Positions 17,207 through 25,727 of a stretch of 64,000 bases of DNA are shown piece by piece. Positions within the stretch are counted from its first letter, which is position 1. Each line of letters starts with the position of its first letter. The translations under genes and the position numbers were made by a program. The notes under the pieces are model-generated. The model was given only the letters and a program-made list of their open reading frames with translations. It was not told where the DNA came from and searched no databases. This stretch comes from an uncultured Bacteroidales bacterium. Its GTDB lineage: Bacteria > Bacteroidota > Bacteroidia > Bacteroidales > UBA932. Where the stretch lies: the NCBI GenBank assembly GCA_934725575.1, contig CAKVCK010000017.1:1-64000 (forward strand). The letters run 5' to 3'.

Positions 17207-17214
17207 TATCTTTG
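17207..17214 (+). promoter_or_regulatory. Candidate -7 element of the GH109 gene
   Basis: TATCTTTG matches TAnnTTTG; TTTA lies about 20 bp upstream in the -33 position. It is 33 bp before the GH109 start codon, in the gap after the beta-galactosidase gene. Confidence 0.5.
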
Positions 17215-17246
17215 CGTCAGAAACATAATTCAAATACTAATAAGCA

Positions 17247-18635
17247 ATGAAGTTCAGAAATTTGTTCGCTATCCTATCGCTTGCTTTGGCGGTATCCTGT
17301 GCCACTTCGAAGGAAGAAGGCCCGATCAAGGTTGAGACCACAGCCCGTCCTGCCGGTCAGGAGAACGTGCTTGGGCTGACCGTCCCTGCGATGGACACTG
17401 TCCGGGTCGCCTTTGTCGGCATCGGAATGCGTGGCTCCAGCGCTGTGGAGCGTTACACCTACGTCCCTGGCGTGAAGATCACTGCACTCTGTGACGTGGA
17501 GGCCGACCGTGTCGAGAAGGCTCAGAAGACATTGGAAGACAGAGGATTCCCTAAGGCGGTCGGATATTCCGGAAGCACCGAGGCCTACAAAGAGCTTTGC
17601 GACCGTGACGACATAGACCTTGTTTACATCTGCACTGACTGGAAGCATCACGTTCCGATCGCACTCTATGCGATGGAGCACGGCAAGAATGTCGCCATCG
17701 AGGTTCCTGCCGCCGCCTCTCTTGAGGACATCTGGGCTCTTGTGAATATGTCCGAGAAGACCCGCAAGCATTGTATGATGCTGGAGAACTGCTGCTATGA
17801 CTTCTTCGAGCTGACAGCCTTGACGATGGCCCAGAGGGGGCTTCTTGGCGAGATTCTCCACGGAGAAGGATCCTATCATCACAATCTGGATCCGTTCTGG
17901 AACGCCTACTGGAGCAACTGGAGACTCGATTTCAATCAGGCCCACAAGGGCGATGTCTATCCTACGCACGGCTTGGGCCCTGTCTGCCAGGTTATGAACA
18001 TCCACAGGGGTGACCGTTTCAAGACTCTTGTCGCGATGGAGACCAAGACTGTCAACGGTCCTAAGCACGTCGAGGCCAAGAGCGGAGAGAAATGCGATGA
18101 TTTCCAGAACGGTGATGTCACGATGACGATGATCTCCACGGAGAAAGGCAAGACCATCCTTGTGGAGCACGATGTGATGACTCCGCGTCCTTACAGCCGT
18201 ATGTACCAGATTGTCGGCAGTGACGGTTATGTGGGCAAGTACCCTGTCCAGCAGGTTTGCCTGCGTGAGAACGCCACTGAAGGCACTTCCACTGATTTCC
18301 AGAATCTTGGCCGTGAGGTTGTCTATTCAGGAGACAAGCTGAGCAAGCTGCTTGAGGAAAACCGCAACCCTATCCTTACCCCTGAGCTTGAGGCTCTCGC
18401 CAAGCAGGTCGGCGGCCACGGCGGAATGGATTTCATTATGGACTACCGTCTGATCTACTGCCTCAGGAACGGCCTTCCGCTCGATATGGATGTCTATGAT
18501 ATGGCCGAATGGTGCTGTCTCACCGAGCTCGGCAAGATCTCGATGGAGAACGGCAACGCCCCTGTCGAGGTCCCTGACTTCACCCGTGGCGCCTGGAACC
18601 AGATTCAAGGCTTCTCCTACGCATTCGTCAAGTAA
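17247..18635 (+). CDS. GH109-type NAD-dependent alpha-N-acetylgalactosaminidase, lipoprotein
   Basis: A Gfo/Idh/MocA-fold protein of the GH109 class, which cleaves alpha-GalNAc by a redox-elimination mechanism with tightly bound NAD+. It has a lipoprotein signal peptide (LALAVSC, acyl-Cys at 19). The dinucleotide site is VAFVGIGMRGSSAVERYTY. GH109-specific blocks follow: DLVYICTDWKHHVPIALYAMEHGKNVAIEVPAA, KTRKHCMMLENCCYDFFEL and DVYPTHGLGPVCQVMNIHRGDRF. At 462 residues the length is normal. Characterised relatives in Bacteroidales and Elizabethkingia act on blood-group A or mucin GalNAc; whether this one does is inferred. It sits between the beta-galactosidase and a tiny exported peptide. Confidence 0.88.
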   Translation: MKFRNLFAILSLALAVSCATSKEEGPIKVETTARPAGQENVLGLTVPAMDTVRVAFVGIGMRGSSAVERYTYVPGVKITALCDVEADRVEKAQKTLEDRGFPKAVGYSGSTEAYKELCDRDDIDLVYICTDWKHHVPIALYAMEHGKNVAIEVPAAASLEDIWALVNMSEKTRKHCMMLENCCYDFFELTALTMAQRGLLGEILHGEGSYHHNLDPFWNAYWSNWRLDFNQAHKGDVYPTHGLGPVCQVMNIHRGDRFKTLVAMETKTVNGPKHVEAKSGEKCDDFQNGDVTMTMISTEKGKTILVEHDVMTPRPYSRMYQIVGSDGYVGKYPVQQVCLRENATEGTSTDFQNLGREVVYSGDKLSKLLEENRNPILTPELEALAKQVGGHGGMDFIMDYRLIYCLRNGLPLDMDVYDMAEWCCLTELGKISMENGNAPVEVPDFTRGAWNQIQGFSYAFVK

Positions 18636-18656
18636 ATAATATTCAATATATTAAAG

Positions 18657-18854
18657 ATGAAAGCGTTAAAAATTTTTGCTGTCGCCGCTCTGGCGATCAT
18701 CCTTGCGGCCAGCAACGCGGCCAAGTCAGCGGCCACCGAGGCGATCACCAAGATAGCGTCTTCCAAGGCCGGCGCCAACACGGTGTCAAACGCTAAGGAG
18801 ATAGCTTCCGCCGCATCGACCCTCTCCACCCTTTTCAAGAACTTGAAGAAGTAG
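18657..18854 (+). CDS. Ala/Ser-rich small exported or membrane-anchored peptide
   Basis: A 65-residue protein starting 21 bp after GH109. A hydrophobic N-terminal segment (MKALKIFAVAALAIILAAS) could be a signal peptide or anchor; the rest is an Ala/Ser/Lys-rich amphipathic helix ending TLFKNLKK. No family is recognised. Position before a strong terminator suggests co-transcription with GH109. It resembles small outer-surface or membrane-active peptides, but nothing in the sequence proves a role. Confidence 0.6.
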   Translation: MKALKIFAVAALAIILAASNAAKSAATEAITKIASSKAGANTVSNAKEIASAASTLSTLFKNLKK

Positions 18855-18927
18855 GAATATCTTAGAAGCTGAAGATGGTCCCGGTTGCCGTTCGTGGCAC
18901 CCAAAGGATTGTCTGTCAATGTAATAA

Positions 18928-18970
18928 GCGAAGACCTTGTGCTGGATTCGGCACAAGGTCTTCGCTTTTA
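18928..18970 (+). terminator. Strong intrinsic terminator
   Basis: GCGAAGACCTTGTGC (18928-18942) pairs perfectly with GCACAAGGTCTTCGC (18951-18965) around an 8-base loop, followed by TTTTATTGTT. It ends the GH109 unit and faces the end of the manC-like gene. Confidence 0.92.
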
Positions 18971-19006
18971 TTGTTGATTATCAAGGCGTTGGCCGCCACG
19001 GCTGTA

Positions 19007-20104
19007 CTACCGGAAATCCTCGTACTCCGGCATACCGAGGCCGGAAAGGAAATCCTTGAACTGCTTGTCGTCCTTCGGGCAGATCAGGAGAACGTCACCG
19101 GTATCGACCACCGCATAGTCCTTCAGCCCTTTGATGGCGTAGAGTTTCTTAGGGTTTGAGCTTACCAGTAGGCTGTCTTTGTTGCCTTCCGCCAGGATCT
19201 TGTCGGTGAACACAACGTTACCGTCCTTGGTTTTCCTGTCGTAGTTCCTGAACAGGGAGTCCCAACCGTCAATGTCTGACCATCCGAAATCCCCGCAGTA
19301 GAGCCAGGCCCTGTCCGTCTTTTCCATCACACCGTAGTCGATGGAAACCTTCGGGCAGTCTGAATATACCTTCTCAAGGAATATCTGCTCCTTGTCGCTG
19401 CCCAACGAGTCTTCCCAACCGACGAAAACAGAGGTGACATCAGGAATATATTTCTCCATCTCTTCCCTGATTACCGATGCCTTCCAAATGAATATACCCG
19501 AGTTCCAGTAGAATTCCCCGGTCTTGCAGAACACCTCGGCCAAAGCCTTGTCAGGCTTCTCTGTGAAAGTCTTGACTTTCAGAGGAGTGTCAGCGTCAGC
19601 GTTGTCCTTGCTCCTTGGCGCCTGGATGTAACCGTAGTCCGTGTCCGGATTCGTCGGGTGTATTCCCAAGGTCATCAGGGCCGGTTTGTTTTCGGCATAT
19701 TCCATCATCTTAAGGATGGCTGCCTTGAATTTGTCCTCGTCCGTGATGATGTGGTCCGCCGGGGTGGCGATGACGGTCGCTTCGGGATCGCGCTTGAGGA
19801 TGCTGTAGGTGGCGTAGGCTATGCAGGGGGCCGTGTTGCGGGCGTAGGGCTCCAGCAGGAGGTTGCCTTCGGGCAGCTCGGGGATCTGGGTATGGACCAG
19901 CTCCGCGAATCTGGTCAAGGTGACGATGATGATGTTTTCTTTCGGGACTATTTCCGAGAACCGCTCGTAAGTCGTTCTGACGAAAGACTTTCCGGTGCCG
20001 GAAATGTCCAGGAACTGTTTTGGTTTTGTCTCTCTGCTTACAGGCCAGAAGCGGTTCGCTGTGCCTCCGGCCATTATCACACAGTATCGGTTATCTTTGC
20101 TCAT
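19007..20104 (-). CDS. manC: Mannose-1-phosphate guanylyltransferase
   Basis: Makes GDP-mannose from GTP and mannose-1-phosphate in the cytoplasm for surface polysaccharides and GDP-fucose. The pyrophosphorylase signature VIMAGGTANRFWPVSRETKPKQFL is at residues 9-32; NTAPCIAYATYS, TFTEKPDKALAEVF, FYWNSGIFIWKAS and SIDYGVMEKTD follow in the expected order. At 365 residues it is the short form without the C-terminal phosphomannose isomerase domain found in about 480-residue ManC proteins. It is the last gene of a minus-strand run cdaA-mutS2-yraN, 62 bp after yraN, with a small palindrome in the gap, so it may be partly uncoupled. Confidence 0.93.
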   Translation of the reverse strand: MSKDNRYCVIMAGGTANRFWPVSRETKPKQFLDISGTGKSFVRTTYERFSEIVPKENIIIVTLTRFAELVHTQIPELPEGNLLLEPYARNTAPCIAYATYSILKRDPEATVIATPADHIITDEDKFKAAILKMMEYAENKPALMTLGIHPTNPDTDYGYIQAPRSKDNADADTPLKVKTFTEKPDKALAEVFCKTGEFYWNSGIFIWKASVIREEMEKYIPDVTSVFVGWEDSLGSDKEQIFLEKVYSDCPKVSIDYGVMEKTDRAWLYCGDFGWSDIDGWDSLFRNYDRKTKDGNVVFTDKILAEGNKDSLLVSSNPKKLYAIKGLKDYAVVDTGDVLLICPKDDKQFKDFLSGLGMPEYEDFR

Positions 20105-20139
20105 ATCTTAGTGCTTAGCATATTTTCTCGAATCAATGT

Positions 20140-20164
20140 GGTCACTTCGACAGGATCAGTGACC
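20140..20164. repeat. Short palindromic repeat related to CTTCGACAGGCTCAG
   Basis: GGTCACT and AGTGACC flank TCGACAGGATC, giving a 7-bp stem. It is a single-arm relative of the element at 5722-5770 and lies between yraN and manC. Confidence 0.6.
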
Positions 20165-20166
20165 AT

Positions 20167-20568
20167 TCAAAGGTACATCGGGTAAAACGCGTTCGGGAAC
20201 CATTCCACAATCTCCTTTCCTCCGTCAAACGTCACGGCCACGACATCGAAATTGACTTCCAGATCACCTGAGATCCGTTTGTCCTTGGACATCCGCAGGT
20301 ACCTTGACGCGGCTTCCGCCACCTTTTTCTGCTTGGCCGCCGTCACGTTCTCCTCAGGGGAGACAGCCACTGGCGCCATCCGGCTCTTGACCTCCACAAA
20401 ATGCACACCATTCCTGTCCAGACTGATGATGTCAATCTCCAGATGTCCGGTCCTGAAGTTCCGCTCGATGATGGTGTGTCCGTTCCCGGACAGGAACCCG
20501 CAGGCGACATCCTCACCCATCCTCCCCAACGTCATCCGTGGAGTGACCGTATTCTCAATGTTTTTCAT
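20167..20568 (-). CDS. yraN: YraN/UPF0102 endonuclease-like protein
   Basis: A small (133-residue) protein of the UPF0102 family, which has a restriction-endonuclease-like fold and is often linked to recombination or Holliday-junction processing by analogy. The core is visible: RMGEDVACGFLSGNGHTIIERNFRTGHLEIDIISLDRNGVHFVEVKSR, with the E-I-D and E-V-K acids and lysine of a PD-(D/E)xK active site. It lies 24 bp after mutS2 on the same strand, most likely in one operon. Confidence 0.92.
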   Translation of the reverse strand: MKNIENTVTPRMTLGRMGEDVACGFLSGNGHTIIERNFRTGHLEIDIISLDRNGVHFVEVKSRMAPVAVSPEENVTAAKQKKVAEAASRYLRMSKDKRISGDLEVNFDVVAVTFDGGKEIVEWFPNAFYPMYL

Positions 20569-20592
20569 AGTTTATCCTTTATTGTTGTCCGG

Positions 20593-23118
20593 CTATCCCA
20601 AAGTCACGATCGTCACTCCAGAGCCCCCGAACTGAACCTGCTCATCGTGGACGGATGTGACACCAGGAATCGTCCTGAGATATTTCTGCAATTCATCGCG
20701 CAGCGCTCCAGTGCCTTTGCCGTGGATGATGCGGACGGAGCCGATGTTCAGCATAATCGCATCGTCGATGTAGTGCACAACGATGTCCAAGGCATCCGAG
20801 ACCCGCTCTCCGCGCACGTCCAGCTCAGGAGAGAACGCCAGTCTGCGCTCTCTGAGTCCTGAATCATCCTGTGCGGCCCGAGGCTTGATGGTCTCCCGCA
20901 CCGCGGCCTTATATTCATTGGAAGAAATTCTCTCAACCTTGTCGAGAGGCATCTTGCTGGTGATGTTGCCGACCGCCACGGTCACGGCCTTGTTGGAGAC
21001 CCTGATGACCTCGCCGACCATACCGTTGTCCTTTACGCGTACTTTCTCGCCTACTTTCAACACGCCTCCGCGGAATTGCTCCGAAGCCTCCGACTGTGTT
21101 TCGTCCTGAGGTTTGCCTTTGCGGGCGTTGCGGCGCATCTTTCTGTCTTCCAGCTGCTTGAGCTTCTTGTCAATGTAGTCATCGTGGTTCTTCTGGTCGT
21201 TCTCCTTCTTGGTTTGAAGCGAAGAGACGAAATCCTGAAGAGCCTTTCTGGCATCGGAAGTCTTTTCCTTGTCCGCCTGTGACTCCTTGATGGTGCGGAT
21301 CGTGTTCTCCACCGTCTTGTTGGCTCCCTGAACGATCTCCTGGGCCTCCTTCTTGGCCTGGTCCAGAATCTCTTTCTTGGTCTGTTTCAGACCTTCAAGC
21401 TCTTTCTGGTAGCGCTCGGTGATGTTCTCCAAGGTCTTGTCCGTGTTCTTGATCCTCTGGAGCTTCTCGTCCAGGGCACGGCGGTTGCGCACGATCTTGC
21501 GAAGGTTCCTTTCCATCCCGACGAACTCCTCTCCGGCCCTGGCCTCGGCATCCTTCACGATGCTTTCCGGAAGGCCCATCTTTCGGGCTAGCTCGAAGGC
21601 GAACGAGTTGCCTGGCATTCCAATGTCCAACTTGAACAGAGGCTGGATCTTGGCGGCGTCGAACTGCATCGCTCCGTTGATGACCCCGGTTTCGGATCCC
21701 GAAGCGTAGAGCTTCAGGTTTGTGTAGTGTGTCGTGATGACCCCGTAAACCCCTCTCTTGTCCATCTCGCTGAGGATAGCCTCGGCGATCGCTCCGCCGG
21801 CAGCCGGCTCGGTTCCCGATCCGAACTCGTCTATCAATATCAAGGTCTTGCTGTCGGCTTTCCCGAGCATCGTCTTCATATCGTCCAGGAACGAACTGTA
21901 CGTGCTCAGGTCATTCTCGATGTTCTGGTCGTCACCGATGCTGACCATAATCCTGTCGAAAACAGGAAGTTCCGAGGTCTCGGAGGTCGGGATCAGCATC
22001 CCCCACTGGAACATATACTGCAACAGTCCCGTGGTCTTCAGGCACACCGACTTGCCGCCGGCGTTAGGCCCGGAGATCAAAAGAATATGCTTGGACGGTG
22101 TCAAAAGGATGGAAACCGGGACGATGGTCTTCTTCTCCTTCGCCAGAGCCCTCTCCAGAAGCGGATGCCTGGCCTTTCTCAGGGCAAGTTCGCCTTCCGT
22201 TGAGATGATCGGCATTCCGGCCTTGAAGTCAAGGGCGACCTGAGCCTTGGCGACCAGAAAGTCTATCTCGCCGATATATTCAGCAGAGTTGATGAGATCC
22301 GGGACATACGGGCGCACAAAGTCGCTGAACGCGGCGAGGATGCGCTGGATCTCCTGCGTCTCCTCGGCGTGAAGAGTGAATATCTCGTTTTCCAGTTCGA
22401 TGATCTCAGCCGGTTCCACAAAGGCTGTCTTGCCGGTGGCGGATGTGTCATAGACGAATCCCGGAATCTTTTTCTTGCTGGAGCTGTTGACCGGAATCAG
22501 AAGTTTCCCGTCACGGACCGAAAGTCCGGCGTCCTCGTCCACGAGTCCGTCAGCCTGTGCCTGCCTGAGAATTGCGTTCGCCCTTTTTGATATGGTACCT
22601 TCCTTAGACTTTATCGCCCTACGGATTTCCAGCAGCTTGTCCGAGGCCGTGTCCTTGACATCCCCGAACTTGTCCAGAATGATGTCGATCCTTCTCTGAA
22701 CCTCCGGAAAGCTCATTATCGGGGCGCTCATCCTTTTGAGGTTGGGATAGACCCCGTCCTTTATCGACATAAAGAAGTTCGTCAGCTTGCGGACCGTCTC
22801 GACCATCGTGCGCAGCTTTCCAAGCGAGAGCAGGTCGATGTTGTAGCCGGTGTTCTCCAAAGGTTTGAGGAAGTCGAGACAGTCGATGTAGCCGTTGGTC
22901 GGGAAGTTTTCCTCGAACATCACGATCAGCCTCATCTCGTCGGTCAGCGCCAGCCTTGACGCTATGACCTTGGCATCGTTGCTGAACGTCTCTTCCGTCA
23001 CCCTTGTGACGGCATATTCAGTGGAACATCTGTCGGCCACAAAGGTTCTGACCCTGTCAAATCCCAACTTGCTCTCTAATCTTGTGTCAATCTCTGTTCC
23101 GTTTATTCGTTCCGACAT
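20593..23118 (-). CDS. mutS2: MutS2 ATPase/endonuclease with Smr domain
   Basis: A MutS paralogue of 841 residues that lacks the mismatch-binding domain. In other bacteria it suppresses homologous recombination or rescues collided ribosomes. The core and ATPase domains contain Walker A SGPNAGGKS, Walker B LILIDEFGSGTEP and the THYTNLK switch. A long charged coiled coil follows (ENITERYQKELEGLKQTKKEILDQAKKEAQEI), then a KOW-like strand (GEKVRVKDNGMVGEVI). The C-terminal Smr nuclease domain begins LDVRGERVSDALDIV and includes HGKGTGALRDEL. The LDVRGER variant (Arg instead of His in LDLHG) is common in MutS2. The start ATG lies within GAATATG. It begins 9 bp after cdaA. Confidence 0.95.
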   Translation of the reverse strand: MSERINGTEIDTRLESKLGFDRVRTFVADRCSTEYAVTRVTEETFSNDAKVIASRLALTDEMRLIVMFEENFPTNGYIDCLDFLKPLENTGYNIDLLSLGKLRTMVETVRKLTNFFMSIKDGVYPNLKRMSAPIMSFPEVQRRIDIILDKFGDVKDTASDKLLEIRRAIKSKEGTISKRANAILRQAQADGLVDEDAGLSVRDGKLLIPVNSSSKKKIPGFVYDTSATGKTAFVEPAEIIELENEIFTLHAEETQEIQRILAAFSDFVRPYVPDLINSAEYIGEIDFLVAKAQVALDFKAGMPIISTEGELALRKARHPLLERALAKEKKTIVPVSILLTPSKHILLISGPNAGGKSVCLKTTGLLQYMFQWGMLIPTSETSELPVFDRIMVSIGDDQNIENDLSTYSSFLDDMKTMLGKADSKTLILIDEFGSGTEPAAGGAIAEAILSEMDKRGVYGVITTHYTNLKLYASGSETGVINGAMQFDAAKIQPLFKLDIGMPGNSFAFELARKMGLPESIVKDAEARAGEEFVGMERNLRKIVRNRRALDEKLQRIKNTDKTLENITERYQKELEGLKQTKKEILDQAKKEAQEIVQGANKTVENTIRTIKESQADKEKTSDARKALQDFVSSLQTKKENDQKNHDDYIDKKLKQLEDRKMRRNARKGKPQDETQSEASEQFRGGVLKVGEKVRVKDNGMVGEVIRVSNKAVTVAVGNITSKMPLDKVERISSNEYKAAVRETIKPRAAQDDSGLRERRLAFSPELDVRGERVSDALDIVVHYIDDAIMLNIGSVRIIHGKGTGALRDELQKYLRTIPGVTSVHDEQVQFGGSGVTIVTLG

Positions 23119-23127
23119 ATTCGTAAA

Positions 23128-23961
23128 TTATTGTTTTTCCTCCGTGGCGCGTTTTTCTTCCGTGGATCCGTCGCCCGCGCCGAGAAGGAGTTTAAGTTCA
23201 TTGATGTTGCCTATGCTCTTGATGTTGCCTCCTCGGACGAAGGATATTCCTCCGGTCTCCTCCGAGACCACAACCACGTCAGCGTCAGTCTCCTCCGAGA
23301 TTCCTATCGCCGCTTTGTGCCTCATTCCATAGTGGGCGGGGATGTCCGTGCGCCCGGTGATCGGAAGGGTGCAGCGGGCGGCCACGATCCTGTCGTCGCT
23401 GATGATCATAGCACCGTCGTGCAGAGGTGAGTTCTTGAAGAATATGTTCATTATCAGCCTTCTGGTGACTTTAGCGTCCACTATGTCCCCTGTCTCGACG
23501 ATGAAATCGAGCGAATCCTTGCGAGGGAACACGATCAGCGCTCCGGTCTTGTCGGCCGACATAGCCCTGCACGCCTCAGCTATCTCGTTGACGGTGCCTC
23601 CGGTCATCTTCTTGTCTTGGATTCCCAGCAGCTTGTTGACGAAGTCACGGCTTTTGCCGGCCATCCCGTAGCGCGAGCCGAGCTTCATAAGGAAATGCCT
23701 CACTTCAGGCTGGAATATCACGATGAGGGCGATCACTCCCACGTCGATGAAAGTCCCCAGCAGAGCGTTCATCAATTTCATATTGAACGCCGCCACTATC
23801 ACCCGCAGGAAGAAAAGCAGGATGACAGCGACGAATATATTCATCGCGGCAGAGCCTCTTATCCATCTGAAAGCCAGATAGATGAATATGGCGACCATCA
23901 GTATGTCCAGGATGTCCGCGAACGAGATGTTGAGGAATCCGAATATATTCAAAAGCATCAT
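23128..23961 (-). CDS. cdaA: Diadenylate cyclase (c-di-AMP synthase), CdaA type
   Basis: Membrane enzyme that joins two ATP into cyclic di-AMP. The N-terminus has three hydrophobic segments (residues about 8-30, 38-60 and 68-84; ILDILMVAIFIYLAF, IFVAVILLFFLRVIVAAF, VGVIALIVIFQPEVRHFL). The DAC domain has the catalytic SPLHDGAMIISDDRIVAARCTLPI and MRHKAAIGISEETDADVVVVSEETG motifs (DGA and RHxAA). At 277 residues the length is standard. It leads the minus-strand operon cdaA-mutS2-yraN, diverging from the ribosomal protein operon, and its -7 element is at 23986-23979. Confidence 0.95.
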   Translation of the reverse strand: MMLLNIFGFLNISFADILDILMVAIFIYLAFRWIRGSAAMNIFVAVILLFFLRVIVAAFNMKLMNALLGTFIDVGVIALIVIFQPEVRHFLMKLGSRYGMAGKSRDFVNKLLGIQDKKMTGGTVNEIAEACRAMSADKTGALIVFPRKDSLDFIVETGDIVDAKVTRRLIMNIFFKNSPLHDGAMIISDDRIVAARCTLPITGRTDIPAHYGMRHKAAIGISEETDADVVVVSEETGGISFVRGGNIKSIGNINELKLLLGAGDGSTEEKRATEEKQ

Positions 23962-23978
23962 TGTCCTTTTTCGTGGTA

Positions 23979-23986
23979 CAAAGATA
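23979..23986 (-). promoter_or_regulatory. Candidate -7 element of cdaA operon
   Basis: On the minus strand TATCTTTG lies 18 bp before the cdaA start. No TTTG is seen at the expected -33 spacing. Confidence 0.45.
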
Positions 23987-24060
23987 ACTATTCCTTTGAT
24001 TTATTACCTAAGGCTTGCTGACGATTTCTCTGATTATTAGGGAGTAGGCTTGTGGAAAAC

Positions 24061-24091
24061 TTTGTTAATTGAAAAAAAATCGCTACCTTTG
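24061..24091 (+). promoter_or_regulatory. Promoter of the rplC-rpsC operon
   Basis: TTTG at 24061-24064 and TACCTTTG at 24084-24091, exactly 19 bp apart, form a complete match to the Bacteroidales promoter consensus. Start of transcription is expected near 24097, about 55 nt before rplC. Confidence 0.85.
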
Positions 24092-24094
24092 CAG

Positions 24095-24112
24095 TCCGCA
24101 AAATAGTGCGGA
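24095..24112 (+). promoter_or_regulatory. Hairpin at the 5' end of the ribosomal operon leader
   Basis: TCCGCA (24095-24100) pairs with TGCGGA (24107-24112) around AAATAG, immediately at the predicted transcript start. It could protect the mRNA end or be a target for feedback by a ribosomal protein; the latter is speculation. Confidence 0.45.
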
Positions 24113-24151
24113 TTACGTAAAATATTTATTTACAATTAATTAATCAAACCA

Positions 24152-24778
24152 ATGCCTGGATTAATTGGAAAGAAAATCGGAATGACTTCCGTTTTCGGTG
24201 CTGATGGAAAAAATATTCCATGCACCGTCATCGAGGCTGGTCCGTGTGTTGTCACGCAACTGCGTACAGTAGAAAAAGATGGCTATGCCGCTGTACAGCT
24301 TGCCTATGACGAAATGAAAGAGATACACGCCAGCGCGCCTCTTTTGGGCCACTTTAAAAAGGCAGGGACCACCCCTAAGCGCAAGCTTGTCGAATTTCCG
24401 GCAGACTTCGAGGGTGAGCTCAAGCTTGGAGACACCGTCACCGTGTCCGACATCGTCACCGACGATGTGAAGTACGTTGATGTTGTCGGTACTTCTAAAG
24501 GTCGTGGCTTCCAGGGTGTTGTTCACCGTCATCATTTCGCCGGTGTAGGCGGAGCGACCCACGGTCAGCACAACAGACTGCGTAAGCCGGGTTCTCTCGG
24601 CGCCTCATCTTGGCCTTCACGCGTGTTCCCTGGAATGCGTATGGGCGGTCATATGGGCAACGAAAGAGTCAAGGTCTTTAATCTTGAGATTGTCAAGGTC
24701 ATCCCTGAGAACAATCTTCTCGTCATTAAGGGTTCCGTTCCTGGAGCCAAGGGTTCTTATCTTGCATTAGAGTTTTAG
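24152..24778 (+). CDS. rplC: Ribosomal protein L3
   Basis: Large-subunit protein that binds 23S rRNA early in assembly and reaches the peptidyl-transferase centre. MPGLIGKKIGMTSVFGADGKNIPCTVIEAGPCVVTQLR is the typical start; the extension loop SKGRGFQGVVHRHHFAGVGGATHGQHNRLRKPGSLGASSWPSRVFPGMRMGGHMG is conserved. At 208 residues the length is normal. It is the first gene of this operon; rpsJ, which usually precedes it, is missing here. Two bases separate it from rplD. Confidence 0.98.
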   Translation: MPGLIGKKIGMTSVFGADGKNIPCTVIEAGPCVVTQLRTVEKDGYAAVQLAYDEMKEIHASAPLLGHFKKAGTTPKRKLVEFPADFEGELKLGDTVTVSDIVTDDVKYVDVVGTSKGRGFQGVVHRHHFAGVGGATHGQHNRLRKPGSLGASSWPSRVFPGMRMGGHMGNERVKVFNLEIVKVIPENNLLVIKGSVPGAKGSYLALEF

Positions 24779-24780
24779 TT

Positions 24781-25410
24781 ATGGAATTACCAGTATTGAA
24801 AATTGACGGATCAGAATCCGGAAAGAAGGTTGTTCTTGACGAGAAGGTGTTCGGTGTCGAGCCGAACGACCACGCTATCTATCTTGATGTCGTTCAGTAC
24901 CTCGCCAACCAGCGTCAGGGTACCTCCAAGACAAAGGATCGCAGCGAAAACGCTCATTCCACCAAAAAGCTCGGTCGTCAGAAGGGCGGCGGTGGCGCGC
25001 GTCACGGTAGCTTGAAGTCCAACATCTTCGTTGGCGGTGGCCGTGTGTTCGGTCCTAAGCCTCGTCTGTACAGGTTCAAGCTCAACAAGAAGCTGAAGTC
25101 TCTCGCGCGTTGCTCGGCGCTTACCTACAAGGCACAGGAGAACGCTATCGTCCTCGTTGAGCCATTCACTATGGAAGCTCCTAAGACAAAGGAATTTATG
25201 CGCATCCTTGACGCTCTCAAGGCTGGCCAGAGAAAGGTTCTCGTCGTGCTTCCTGAGAATTCAGACAACATTTTCCTTTCATCACGTAACCTCCCTGAGG
25301 TAAAGGTCATCACTGTTGACGAAATCAACACCTACACCGTTATGAACGCGAACTCAATGGTTCTTGTGGACGGTGTTCAGGATGTCCTCGCAGCCAGGGT
25401 CAACCGTTAA
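24781..25410 (+). CDS. rplD: Ribosomal protein L4
   Basis: Large-subunit protein lining the exit tunnel. The Arg/Gly-rich extended loop is visible as KLGRQKGGGGARHGSLKSNIFVGGGRVFGPKPRLYRFKLNKK, with the usual globular domain after it. At 209 residues it is normal. In Escherichia coli L4 represses the S10 operon; whether this shortened operon keeps that control cannot be read from the sequence. It follows rplC by 2 bp and precedes rplW by 12 bp. Confidence 0.98.
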   Translation: MELPVLKIDGSESGKKVVLDEKVFGVEPNDHAIYLDVVQYLANQRQGTSKTKDRSENAHSTKKLGRQKGGGGARHGSLKSNIFVGGGRVFGPKPRLYRFKLNKKLKSLARCSALTYKAQENAIVLVEPFTMEAPKTKEFMRILDALKAGQRKVLVVLPENSDNIFLSSRNLPEVKVITVDEINTYTVMNANSMVLVDGVQDVLAARVNR

Positions 25411-25422
25411 AAGCGCAAAGAG

Positions 25423-25713
25423 ATGGGAATTTTAATCAAGCCAATAGTAACCGAGAAGCTCACGGCTGAGACTGAGAAGTACAACCGTTACGGCTTCATC
25501 GTAGACAGGGAAGCCAACAAGCTTCAGATAAAGGCAGCTGTAGAGCAGTTCTACAACGTGACTGTGGTGGATGTCAACACCGTGAACTATCACGGAAAGA
25601 GAAAGTCCCGCTACAGCAAGGCAGGTATGCTCCGCGGCCGCGCCAATCACTTCAAGAAGGCATACGTTACCCTTGCAGGTGATGACAAGATCGATTTCTA
25701 CAGTAACATTTAA
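25423..25713 (+). CDS. rplW: Ribosomal protein L23
   Basis: Large-subunit protein at the tunnel exit, the docking point for trigger factor and SRP. MGILIKPIVTEKLTAETEKYNRYGFIVDREANKLQIKAAVEQFYNVTVVDVNTVNYHGKRKSRYSK covers the family fold. At 96 residues it is normal. Fourteen bases precede rplB. Confidence 0.97.
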   Translation: MGILIKPIVTEKLTAETEKYNRYGFIVDREANKLQIKAAVEQFYNVTVVDVNTVNYHGKRKSRYSKAGMLRGRANHFKKAYVTLAGDDKIDFYSNI

Positions 25714-25727
25714 GGAGGGACAAGGCA

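Noticed and set aside
17274..18170. A 298-codon frame opposite GH109
   Set aside because: Antisense to a well-supported gene, with no domain and no promoter.
24061..24151. A riboswitch in the ribosomal operon leader
   Set aside because: The leader is only about 55 nt with one 6-bp hairpin, too little for an aptamer.
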